A DNA stretch of 42,561 bases, taken from the NCBI GenBank assembly GCA_017617295.1, contig JAFZWN010000004.1, positions 1 to 42,561 of the forward strand, read 5' to 3'. Source of the stretch: Clostridiales bacterium. Its GTDB lineage: Bacteria; Bacillota; Clostridia; Saccharofermentanales; Saccharofermentanaceae. Numbering within the stretch: the first letter of the stretch is position 1; the number at the start of each line of letters is the position of its first letter. This document shows positions 35,433-42,561 of this stretch, piece after piece. The notes below the pieces were generated by a model that saw nothing but the letters and a program-made list of their open reading frames with translations, ran no database searches and was not told where the DNA came from. Position numbers and translations under genes: made by a program.

Positions 35433-36668
35433 TTATAATTCTTCAAGTCCGAGACTCTTCAAATACTGATAAGTGCCATCATAGAATTCCGGCAAGCGCG
35501 TGCTGTCTTCCCAGAATCCGCTTGTAGTCTTGTTGTCATTGCCTTCCGGAACACAGATAACCATACCGGCTCGAGCACGCGTAAGAAGCACTCTGTACGC
35601 GTTCAGCATGTATTTCATTTGTTCTTGCTTACTCTCGGTGGCCGCGGTTAGTTTATTCCAAGCGGTGCTTCCATTAAACCTGTAGAAATGCCATTGACCG
35701 TTCTCATAGCGCATATCAGCGTCCCACAGAAGACATGTATAATCCAACTCAAGCCCTTGAACCTGAATCTCTGTAGCAGCATCTTCAAGGTAATTTGATG
35801 CTCTTGTATCAATCTTATCTTCAAGGAACCAATGAACAGCATTTTCATCTCCACTGGGTAATACATGTATTCCCAAAGGTTTGTAACGAGCTGATTCTTT
35901 TGTGATCAAAACTCCCGTTCTTTCTGTTCCTCTTACTCTTGAATGCAGCCAAGCCTTCGCCTTATCCATATCTCTTGTAAGAACAATCGGATATCTATTT
36001 TTAATCTCCGCATAAATAGAAGTCGCATTATCATTAATATCCAGTAATGAATGAACAAAAGCCGACAGTTTCTCTGCTCTGTAAGAACGCAGGAAAACTC
36101 CAAGATGTAAGCTTTCGGAATACGTTACATTTTTGTTCTCGTGTAGAAGTTCGTTAACCTTTCCTTCGGCATATTCCGGTTCTGTTAATCTGGGAGAAAT
36201 ATAAACCTTCCAATGAGTGAAACTCTCATTCAAAGACCTAATCCATTCTGTTATTCCGGCTTCACCAGTATTGATTTCCTGGCCTCCTCCGACAAGGCAC
36301 ACAATCGTTGCCCAATCTTCTCGCTGATCTAATGACCATATCAGAAACGATGCCTCGGACATAGGGAAGTTAGGGACTTTCAACTTATTGCCGTAAGTTC
36401 CGCCGCGCTTAAGGTAGTTTGCCAATCGCTGGTGCGTCCAGGATCTCTGCGCCTCATCAAATATAGCTACATGCTCAACTTCACCATAACCAGAATCCTT
36501 CTGATTAACAGCTTTTGTCGGATCGATCTCAAGTCTTCCGTTCTCAACCGGATTCTTGATTTTAGCTAACATATTATCACGATAACGATGGATGATCTGA
36601 ATGAATTTTCTTACTTCACGCCTAGAATCGGATAGTTGCGTATAAAGAAACATAAATGATTTCTGCAT
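35433..36668 (-). pseudogene. DUF2075 ATPase lacking its Walker A part (truncated)
   Basis: About 411 residues from the ATG at 36668. The Walker B region (VAIFDEAQRSWT) and the C-terminal helicase-like motifs (LVGGGQEINTGEAG; VQGLELDYTCLLWD; YRVLLTRARAGMVICVPEG) match DUF2075 proteins, a superfamily-1-helicase-like group related to Schlafen group 3. Full-length proteins begin ~200 residues earlier with a P-loop, which is missing here; the upstream bases instead belong to the DUF6487-like gene on the other strand. Without the P-loop it cannot hydrolyse ATP, so it is probably a remnant, though the remaining frame is intact. Confidence 0.75.
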
Positions 36669-36771
36669 GACGATTTTCAAGAATAATTTTCACGTGTGAT
36701 ATAATGCCTGTGATAGAGGCAGGACCTTTGTAGGATGGAAATCAGGGATAGATAATTACGAGGTGAAAGCA

Positions 36772-37011
36772 ATGACATGTCCGTTTTGCAATAATTTGAT
36801 GGAAGAAGGAATAATACAAAGTTCACAGGAGCTTTCATGGAAAAAAGGAATAAAACGACCGGTATTCGGGAGGGCCGTATTCCATGATGATTCAATAGTT
36901 CTTTCTAAACTGTCATATATGAAAGGTTCAGCGGTAAAGGCACTTCTATGCAGGAAATGTATGAAGGTGATCATAGATTGTGCTGATAAAGGATCGGACT
37001 TAAACCATTAA
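36772..37011 (+). CDS. Small zinc-ribbon protein (PF20097/DUF6487-like)
   Basis: 79 residues from the ATG at 36772, with GAGGTG 7 bases upstream; the GTG at 36763 is less likely. Two Cys pairs, CPFCNN near the start and CRKCMK near the end, form a typical zinc ribbon. Between them lies FGRAVFHDDSIVLSK, also conserved in this small family of Bacillota proteins. Function unknown; such ribbons often bind nucleic acid or partner proteins. Confidence 0.8.
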   Translation: MTCPFCNNLMEEGIIQSSQELSWKKGIKRPVFGRAVFHDDSIVLSKLSYMKGSAVKALLCRKCMKVIIDCADKGSDLNH

Positions 37012-37087
37012 GGAAAATGGCATCCTTGCAGACGACCATAAGGGCGGCTGCATCATATTCGAGAAGAGAGATCTTGTGGAAGAATAG
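37004..37087 (+). pseudogene. Coding-like fragment ending at TAG
   Basis: A short frame, opened only by a stop at 37001-37003 and lacking a start codon, reads TIKENGILADDHKGGCIIFEK and onward to a TAG at 37085-37087. Codon choice looks like a real C-terminus. It may be the tail of a gene broken when the neighbouring block was assembled. The minus-strand frame over the same bases is less protein-like. Confidence 0.25.
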
Positions 37088-37153
37088 CTTGCCAAGATAA
37101 CTGCATGATAAGCATTCAATTCTGTCCGTCCATTTAACTTGCCTCAATATTGT

Positions 37154-37183
37154 GTTAACAGGAAGTGTATAATTAACGTTAAC
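37154..37183 (+). promoter_or_regulatory. -10 box between two GTTAAC palindromes
   Basis: A perfect -10 TATAAT (37168-37173) lies between GTTAAC at 37154-37159 and 37178-37183, upstream of the small membrane protein at 37213. No good -35 is seen. Paired palindromes around a -10 suggest a repressor site. Confidence 0.4.
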
Positions 37184-37212
37184 CAATATATGAATAAGGG
37201 ACGGACAGATTT

Positions 37213-37506
37213 ATGTCGAAGAGAGCTTTATTTTTCCTTCCGGCTGCAGTGCTGGCTATTGCAACTTGTATATGGTGCTCCATTAAGGAGAGTGCTTACG
37301 GCTTCACGGATAAACCGTTGTATGGTTCGTTCTCTATCTTGAGTCTTGTGGTGCCGTTATTCTATCTTATCGCACTGATCGCCAAGCTGATGAGGACGGC
37401 TGACGATGATCGAGGATTTTATATCAAGTCTTCGATCGTGATCTTGATCTGCTGTCTTATCGGAGTCATAGCCTTTATTCTTTCCCCCGCATTTAATGCC
37501 ACATAA
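37213..37506 (+). CDS. Small three-helix membrane protein
   Basis: 97 residues with three hydrophobic helices (~5-25, ~40-62 and ~72-93) and a short charged loop, RTADDDRGFY, between the second and third. No family recognised. The ribosome site is weak (GGAC 6 bases from the ATG). Downstream is a ~60-base gap to the convergent gene at 37569. Confidence 0.6.
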   Translation: MSKRALFFLPAAVLAIATCIWCSIKESAYGFTDKPLYGSFSILSLVVPLFYLIALIAKLMRTADDDRGFYIKSSIVILICCLIGVIAFILSPAFNAT

Positions 37507-37568
37507 GTCATTGTGGTATTGTGTATGTATGGGTAATCATGGTATTAATCTCTATATCCTCGCTGCAA

Positions 37569-38087
37569 TTACAATCTGTCCCACAACTGCACTTCAACAT
37601 ATGCGTATTTTCCTAATGACTCTTTGAAGTATTTCTCGGTCGAACCGCCGCATGCTTTTATGCCTTCCAGGAGCATGGTCTTAGTAAGGACTGCCGGGGT
37701 CTGTCCGTGTATCAAAAGAGCACAGCTGTCGCCCAACGTGAAGCTTATCTGATCGTCAGGAATATCTTCCAGATCAAATACGATCTTGTCACTTGTATCA
37801 AACCAATTTCGAAGATACTCACATTCCATTAGTACAAAGGAATACGGATGAAGAAGTTTTGGTTTGCCGCCAAGTTTAATGAAAGCATCACGAACAAATT
37901 CGTCCGCTCTTTTTCGATTAGGATAATAATTCTCAAAATCAGCAAACCTGCCGAAACTCGTGGTGTCAGGATGTTCGGAAGCAAGTTTGGCGGCCGTCTC
38001 AAAAGCCTCTGCTTCAGGAAGGTTCATGATGTTCTTCCACGGATCGGTTCCGGGAAAATAGTAGTGTGTAATAACTAGTTTATCCAT
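37569..38087 (-). CDS. Hypothetical protein
   Basis: 172 residues from the ATG at 38087, preceded by AAGGAT; the ATG at 38108 is less well placed. A soluble mixed alpha/beta protein with no signal peptide and no motif that I recognise. Conserved-looking features are YYFPGTDPWKNIMN near the start, YYPNRKRADEFVRDAF in the middle, and a central FTLGDSCALLIHG strand. It follows the AAA/DUF4143 gene by ~25 bases on the same strand and may be co-transcribed. Confidence 0.65.
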   Translation of the reverse strand: MDKLVITHYYFPGTDPWKNIMNLPEAEAFETAAKLASEHPDTTSFGRFADFENYYPNRKRADEFVRDAFIKLGGKPKLLHPYSFVLMECEYLRNWFDTSDKIVFDLEDIPDDQISFTLGDSCALLIHGQTPAVLTKTMLLEGIKACGGSTEKYFKESLGKYAYVEVQLWDRL

Positions 38088-38112
38088 ACTATATCCTTCC
38101 TTCATCAATTGC

Positions 38113-39384
38113 TCAATCTTTTAAACAAGATATTGGAACTACAAAAACACCGTCTTCACGCTTATATGCGAAAGGCGCAATCCCGCACAAAACCATCATA
38201 AACGCAGGCTTGTGCATCTTATCAGTATCTATCTTCTCTGAAAGGGTGATAAGATTATTCGCGCCTTCGTTTATCAAATCATCTCCGCCAAGTTTTATTT
38301 CGATCAAACCATATTCACCGTTTCTGAGATGAACGACAGCGTCACACTCGAGTCCAGTTTTATCTCTATAGTGGTACACATCACCATCAAGTGCATCAGC
38401 ATACACGCGAAGGTCTCTGATGCAGAGATTCTCAAAAATTAATCCCATCAGATTCAGATCGTTTACCAGATCTTTAGGACCCATACCAAGAGAAGCAGTA
38501 GCGATGGAAGGATCAACAAAATATCTTGTATCAGTAGTTCTTATAGCGGTTTTTGACCTGGGATTTGGATTCCATGCCCTAGAATCCTCGATTACGAATA
38601 GTTTTCTCAATGCGTTTAAATATGAATACACAGTTTCTTTGTCGAATGTATCCGTATCATTATGTATAAGGTCATCACGAATCGTTTCAAGAGAGGCTTG
38701 GGTTGATACATTTCGCGCATATGATCTCATCAGCCGCTTGGTTCTCTCCGGATCTCTTTTTACTCCATCTACACGTGATATATCATCGTTCACTACTGCA
38801 TCAAAATAATCACGAGCTTGCTTCAAGGATACTTTTTCTGATTGCCTGATAGCCTTAGGCCATCCGCCTCGACAAATATAAAAAGCAATATCATTAATAT
38901 CATGATCATCAGATCCTGAAATATCTTCACCTGCGAACAAAGCCCCAAGAGAAACCTGCCCGTTCGAATCTCCAGATTCATACAGTGACATTGGGCGCAT
39001 TTTCATCCTAACTATTCTTCCGATTCCCGTATGTGTACTCTCATCGAGCTTTGTGGGAACAGACGAACCCGTCAGAATAAACTGACCAAATTCATCTCTT
39101 TGATCCACTTCATAACGAACAGCATTCCACAATGTTGGAGCCAACTGCCATTCATCAATCAAATGAGGCACATCACCTTCAAGAAGAGAAGATGGTCGAA
39201 GCTTGGCCATTCTCTGATATTGTTCGGTCATATCCGGACGATCCATTTCTATAACACTCTTAGCAAGATGTTTTGCCGAAGTGGTCTTTCCACACCATTT
39301 TGCACCTTCAACAAGAACCGCGCCTTTTGATTCAAGATGATCCAACAATAATTTATCTGAGACTCTCGCCATGTATTCTTTCAT
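38113..39384 (-). CDS. ATPase of the AAA_14/DUF4143 family
   Basis: 423 residues from the ATG at 39384 with GGAGG upstream; the longer reading from 39438 is not supported. Walker A GAKWCGKT (27-34), Walker B HLIDEWQ, sensor-like FILTGSSVP and the arginine-rich R-M-K-MRPMSLYES segment are typical. The C-terminal DUF4143 part ends in a restriction-endonuclease-like core (DAVVHLRNGEYGLIEIKLG, with the D-E-x-K residues). The role in the cell is unknown; the family is frequent in host-associated bacteria and mobile. Iteron-like repeats lie upstream. Confidence 0.9.
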   Translation of the reverse strand: MKEYMARVSDKLLLDHLESKGAVLVEGAKWCGKTTSAKHLAKSVIEMDRPDMTEQYQRMAKLRPSSLLEGDVPHLIDEWQLAPTLWNAVRYEVDQRDEFGQFILTGSSVPTKLDESTHTGIGRIVRMKMRPMSLYESGDSNGQVSLGALFAGEDISGSDDHDINDIAFYICRGGWPKAIRQSEKVSLKQARDYFDAVVNDDISRVDGVKRDPERTKRLMRSYARNVSTQASLETIRDDLIHNDTDTFDKETVYSYLNALRKLFVIEDSRAWNPNPRSKTAIRTTDTRYFVDPSIATASLGMGPKDLVNDLNLMGLIFENLCIRDLRVYADALDGDVYHYRDKTGLECDAVVHLRNGEYGLIEIKLGGDDLINEGANNLITLSEKIDTDKMHKPAFMMVLCGIAPFAYKREDGVFVVPISCLKD

Positions 39385-39445
39385 AGTAAACCTCCATATC
39401 TTAAGGATTATTATAGCTTTTCCAGGCAGATTATTCAACCAAAGC

Positions 39446-39506
39446 CGAGTATTTGGACGCGTTTTGTTCGAGTATTTGGACGTGTGGCGTCCGAGTATTT
39501 GGACGC
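39446..39506. repeat. Three 23-bp iteron-like direct repeats
   Basis: CGAGTATTTGGACG starts at 39446, 39469 and 39492, exactly 23 bases apart, with variable 8-9 base spacers. They lie 62-122 bases upstream of the AAA/DUF4143 start on the minus strand, so they may be operators for it. Spacing of two helical turns fits same-face protein binding. GCGTCC/GGACGC makes a small inverted pair within the last unit. Confidence 0.75.
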
Positions 39507-39530
39507 AAATTGTTTAACATCCCAGATAGC

Positions 39531-39820
39531 GGTGGCGCAAAACAAGAATTATCCAATACCGTTTTTGCACCAAAACAAGGTTTTCTTTGAGATCCGCTTT
39601 TGTATGCTTCATGATCGCCCCCTGGACTACTGGAGTCAAATTTGATGTTATACGAAGTCAATCATGGTCTTTCTGACAAGATTAGCAGCGTAATGAGCCA
39701 CTTCTGCAGAAATCATTGCTCATTTTCTCCCAATGAAATGCGATTTTCACATAACTCTTCATATCCCCCACAAAGTCAAATATGATTCATGAATGATTGT
39801 GCAATTTGACATTAGCTATT
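39531..39820. repeat. Scattered inverted words in a gene-free stretch
   Basis: GGTGGCGCAAAA (39531-39542) and TTTTGCACCAAAA (39563-39575) are near inverted copies, and the second is identical to the word of the array at 18802-19050. GTCAAATTTGAT (39635-39646) is itself palindromic and recurs as GTCAAAT (39775) and ATTTGAC (39814-39820). No coding frame is evident between 39507 and 39900. Confidence 0.55.
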
Positions 39821-39904
39821 TATATATTGATCCAAAGCTATAACTATTAATGGAAATACAAAGGAAGATGCTTATTATAATTCAGTAAAGGAATTTGCAC
39901 GGGA

Positions 39905-39913
39905 TGATATAAT
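39905..39913 (+). promoter_or_regulatory. Extended -10 promoter for the three-gene unit at 39977
   Basis: TGATATAAT (TG-n-TATAAT) lies 63 bases before the ATG at 39977. A small dyad, AAGGAC (39917-39922) / GTCCTT (39931-39936), follows over the likely start of transcription. Confidence 0.5.
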
Positions 39914-39976
39914 ACTAAGGACAGAGGAAGGTCCTTTGTCGAGAATATGAACAGTAAAATAATATAGTGGATAATT

Positions 39977-40519
39977 ATGGAGTATTTAAAATCGCGGAAC
40001 AAAGAAAAATACAAAGAGGAGATGGCCGATCTTCTCTTTAAAAGCGCTCAGCTTATCAAGGATCCTAAAGGCGAGCTCAAATCCTTTTATGGTGCAACAA
40101 TAGGAGGAGTAATTCTGGCCGGAACAGGCCTTTTCCTGGTGACATTCGGACTGATAAGCACTTTGATCAAGAAGCAGGTTAATGCATCTGCTACGGTCTT
40201 CTTTATTGTTATGTATGTATTCTTCATAATTATCGGTCTGATTTCTGTTTTGGTGCTTAGCACAAGAAAGAAAATAATAAACCGACCGGATAATGATAAT
40301 CATTTTGACTGTGATATAGATGGAGTTATATTTATTACCTCTCAAGGTGAGCGAAAATCTTACTGGGATAAATATCAGGCCATAAGAGCATTTAAATACA
40401 CAATGGCATTTATCCCAAAAGATCGAAAAGGGATGTATCTTCTTGTTCCGATTGAGAATCTCCAAAATGTCACAACTTTTCTCGAAGAGAATGGAATAAA
40501 TATTGATGTGATCCGATAG
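39977..40519 (+). CDS. YcxB-like membrane protein
   Basis: 180 residues. Two hydrophobic helices (~45-67 and ~75-98) precede a C-terminal cytoplasmic domain like the YcxB C-terminal domain: GVIFITSQGERKSYWDKYQ followed by a Phe/Tyr-rich strand, AFIPKDRKGMYLLVPI. The typical pattern of this family (strand, W/Y-x-K, F-x-P-K) is intact. Function unknown. First of three genes in the same direction with short gaps. Confidence 0.75.
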   Translation: MEYLKSRNKEKYKEEMADLLFKSAQLIKDPKGELKSFYGATIGGVILAGTGLFLVTFGLISTLIKKQVNASATVFFIVMYVFFIIIGLISVLVLSTRKKIINRPDNDNHFDCDIDGVIFITSQGERKSYWDKYQAIRAFKYTMAFIPKDRKGMYLLVPIENLQNVTTFLEENGINIDVIR

Positions 40520-40553
40520 TGTTTTTACAGGAAAAGGGACTAAAGGAAAAACA

Positions 40554-41021
40554 ATGAAGAGAAAAATAGCAATAGTCTTTGCAATTGTAATTATTCCAAT
40601 AATACTTTTGTCGATAATCCTATACTTGTCACAGTTTCATTTTGACTTTTCGCAGGATTATAGAAGTGTAGAAGGATATGAAAACATAGTTTTTATGGAC
40701 CCCAATAGTAAGCAATGCTTTCGTTTGTGCGTTTGGGGATTAATAAGAACAGAAAAACCTGATGGATTCGAGGATCATCGTTATCTCGTTAGCCCTTCTG
40801 AATATCAGATGTTAGCTGAGAATACTGATGCTGAAAATATATGGCAAGTAGTTTCCTCTCCCGATGGAAGATACATTTTATATGCTGAGAGAATAAATGT
40901 TGGTACAGGAGTAACAACAGATGAAGAGGAAGTATTTTACAGAGTTTATTCGATAGAAGATGGCACGAGCACAACCATTTATTCCGGTTATAGGCAATTC
41001 CTACTGGTTGATTGGAAATAA
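40554..41021 (+). CDS. Membrane-anchored hypothetical protein
   Basis: 155 residues. One N-terminal helix (~4-26) after a basic start MKRK anchors an outer domain of ~125 residues. The segment VVSSPDGRYILYAERI resembles a single blade-like strand pair seen in TolB/WD40-type repeats, but one copy is not enough to assign a propeller. It overlaps nothing; the next gene starts 18 bases after its stop. Confidence 0.65.
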   Translation: MKRKIAIVFAIVIIPIILLSIILYLSQFHFDFSQDYRSVEGYENIVFMDPNSKQCFRLCVWGLIRTEKPDGFEDHRYLVSPSEYQMLAENTDAENIWQVVSSPDGRYILYAERINVGTGVTTDEEEVFYRVYSIEDGTSTTIYSGYRQFLLVDWK

Positions 41022-41038
41022 CTATTGCAAGGAGAATT

Positions 41039-41617
41039 ATGAAAAAGCGCGCCCAAAGGCTGATTATTGTAATAATTGTTTTGATTTTGGCAACCTTACC
41101 GGGTTGTTCCAAGCTATTAAATGGCAAGTATGATCCCAACCTCTCGATTGGTGAACAGATAAAAACCAGACATTATAAGGGCAGTGCAGAAAGCTTCGGA
41201 AAGAATCAGTTGTTGGATGAGATACTTGAATGTATCGAGGATGAAGATGTCGATCGTATGATGGAACTGTTCTCTGATTACGCACTGGAAGAAAACGATA
41301 TTCTGGACGAAGAACTAGAAGAATTATATGATGACTTCCCTGAAATCGATGAAGTTAGGAACAACAGTTGTGCTGCCTCTCGCTCAGACAACATCGGGGC
41401 TACTGAATACAGATACAAGTATCAGATTATGGCAGATATCTATGATGAGGAAGGTAACCGTTACTATTTCATATGTGTGTGGATAGAAGGTTGTTCTGAC
41501 GACCCGGATATGCAGGGGCTTCATTCGATTCAATTAGTCAGCGATGAGTCCTATTGGGAAGAATCATTCACGGTTCACAGCTGGGACGACAGACCCGGTG
41601 TGTATGTGTATCTATAA
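41039..41617 (+). CDS. DUF5104 lipoprotein
   Basis: 192 residues from the ATG at 41039, chosen because AAGGAG lies 7 bases upstream. Signal peptide with lipobox LPGC (~20-23). The mature part fits DUF5104: LLDEILECIEDEDVDRMMELFSDYA, then YRYKYQIMADIYDEEGNRYYF as a central strand pair, and LHSIQLVSDESY near the end. Exported lipid-anchored protein of unknown role, common in Clostridia. Last of the three-gene unit. Confidence 0.85.
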   Translation: MKKRAQRLIIVIIVLILATLPGCSKLLNGKYDPNLSIGEQIKTRHYKGSAESFGKNQLLDEILECIEDEDVDRMMELFSDYALEENDILDEELEELYDDFPEIDEVRNNSCAASRSDNIGATEYRYKYQIMADIYDEEGNRYYFICVWIEGCSDDPDMQGLHSIQLVSDESYWEESFTVHSWDDRPGVYVYL

Positions 41618-41626
41618 AGAGAGCCA

Positions 41627-42083
41627 TTAGGTCGGGAAATGTATCTTTCCGGTCTTATGTGCGCCTGATGCGACATTGACGATCCGCGAGCCTTCCCCCC
41701 ATGACATCAAGAAGGGACATGGTCAGAAGAAAGTGACCTATGTGATTGACACCGAACTGGCGCTCCAGTCCTTCCTTGGTCTCCTGCCTGTCCAGAGATA
41801 TGAATCCTGCATTGTTTACGAGGATATCAAGCCGCTGAAAGATCTTCTTAAACATCCGGACAAACTCTTTTATGGATTCATAATCCCCCAGATCCGCGAG
41901 AAGCAGATAAGTCCTGCTGTTGGCGTCAGCGAGAAGCTTTTTATATGCTTCCCTGCCGCGCTCCTCACTTCTGCAGAGCATGACAACAGTTGCACCTTCA
42001 TCCAGCAGTGCCTTCGCCGTTGCCATTCCCATGCCCGAGTTGGCACCCGTTACTATCGCGACTTTTCCGATCAGTCTTTTCAT
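41627..42083 (-). pseudogene. Frameshifted and truncated SDR gene remnant
   Basis: From the ATG at 42083 the N-terminal half of an SDR reads normally: cofactor motif TGANSGMG, NNAG and QFGVNHIGHFLLTMSLLDVM. Near 41690-41700 the frame breaks (the open frame ends in unrelated GGRLADRQCRIRRT). One frame over, the family sequence continues as SRIVNVASGAHKTGKIHF and then stops at TAA 41627-41629. The catalytic Tyr-x-x-x-Lys and the C-terminus are missing, so the gene is dead. Confidence 0.85.
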
Positions 42084-42275
42084 AACTATACTTTTTCAGT
42101 ATAGCAGATATAACGGGCGGCAATAAAGGCACTCTCTTTTACTGCAGTTCGATCCATATAGCCGGCCGTACCCCGCAGAGGGGACAATTCTTCTTGTTTT
42201 TTCTTAAACGATCACCATATTTATTCGAAATGCATCTCAAAAAGATATGTTGAGAGCAGATTTCAGGCATAAGAA

Positions 42276-42295
42276 AACCGGCTCGATGGCCGGTT
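42276..42295 (-). terminator. Terminator for the gene entering from the right
   Basis: On the minus strand AACCGGC (42295-42289) pairs with GCCGGTT (42282-42276) around a 6-base loop, then TTCTTA. It lies ~100 bases after the stop at 42397. The rest of the 42084-42396 gap shows no other feature. Confidence 0.55.
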
Positions 42296-42396
42296 CCAAT
42301 CTGTACATGTAACTAGTACCAGTTAGCTAAATACTATCTTATTGTAGGTTTCAACACATTTCGGCTCCGCTTGAACGAGATGCTTAAACAGTTTCT

Positions 42397-42561
42397 TTAT
42401 ACTACTTCTTCTCCTGAGATATCGACTGTATAAACACCTGTAACAGTAACCCAACCATAATAATTGAGAGCTGACTTCAAATCGCCGCTGGCACTTATTG
42501 TCGTAGGCTTTCTTACGGTTATTTCATCAACGACGAAAACCGCATCATCGGAAAGCATTTC
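42397..42561 (-). CDS. C-terminal 54 residues of a gene running past the right edge (partial)
   Basis: On the minus strand an open frame enters at 42561 (first codon GAA) and ends at TAA 42399-42397. The residues (EMLSDDAVFVVDEITVRKP, then SGDLKSALNYYGWVTVTGVY) look like a beta-rich domain end, perhaps a surface or cell-wall protein, but I cannot name a family. Confidence 0.6.
   Translation of the reverse strand, partial: EMLSDDAVFVVDEITVRKPTTISASGDLKSALNYYGWVTVTGVYTVDISGEEVV

Noticed and set aside
36677..36895. 72-residue minus-strand frame as the missing N-terminus of the DUF2075 gene
   Set aside because: Its residues do not resemble a P-loop domain, and it is antisense to the well-supported zinc-ribbon gene.

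Overview
The window looks like chromosomal DNA of a Clostridia-type member of the Bacillota, probably a gut or rumen lineage. The reasons are strong AGGAGG ribosome sites, sigma-A type promoters (TTGACA/TATAAT), many lipoproteins with short signal peptides, CPBP and VanZ membrane proteins, DUF4003 and DUF5104 proteins, and a YtrA-type GntR/ABC operon. Genus cannot be set from the sequence alone. No rRNA, tRNA, CRISPR array, prophage or intact insertion sequence was seen.

Layout. 1-119: Q/P-rich C-terminus of a gene entering from the left. 154-636: hairpin-unit repeat arrays closed by a terminator. 734-2464: PAS-GGDEF-EAL protein (c-di-GMP phosphodiesterase with a dead GGDEF site). 2604-3590: DUF4003 protein. 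3787-7863 (minus): a likely operon of a lipoprotein hydrolase, a protein ending in a degenerate diadenylate-cyclase (DAC) domain, and an ECF sigma factor fused to a membrane helix and an outer YD-repeat domain. 8208-10935 (minus): a LacI-type-sensor diguanylate cyclase translationally coupled to a metallo-beta-lactamase-fold hydrolase. 11068-12140: lipoprotein and small membrane protein. 12236-17117 (minus): ABC ATPase, FtsX-type permease, TetR and MFS exporter, with a promoter flanked by two identical-type palindromic operators. 17598-18668: membrane-anchored alpha/beta hydrolase. 19374-20228: CPBP protease with a dyad-rich promoter. 20261-24605 (minus): YtrA-like regulator, ABC ATPase, two permeases, CPBP protease and VanZ, with an operator over the -10. 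24751-26509: hypothetical plus lipoprotein. 26710-28918: Dus tRNA-modifying enzyme (possibly leaderless), lipoprotein and RibD-like reductase. 30185-34078: membrane protein, then a TetR-SDR-condensation-type acyltransferase operon. 34174-42561 is AT-richer and accessory: HEAT/coiled-coil protein, truncated DUF2075 ATPase, small proteins, AAA/DUF4143 ATPase, YcxB-like protein, DUF5104 lipoprotein, frameshifted SDR remnant, and a gene running out of the right edge.

The most unusual material falls in two groups. First, at least three intergenic loci (231-602, 8005-8128, 18802-19050) carry tandem units of 53-64 bp, each holding a short inverted word pair. The word differs from locus to locus but the architecture is kept; a fourth region (39446-39820) carries related words and a 23-bp iteron-like repeat. 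Second, the hydrolase/DAC-like/sigma-YD operon looks like an uncharacterised envelope-to-nucleotide-to-transcription module. It sits near two c-di-GMP enzymes.
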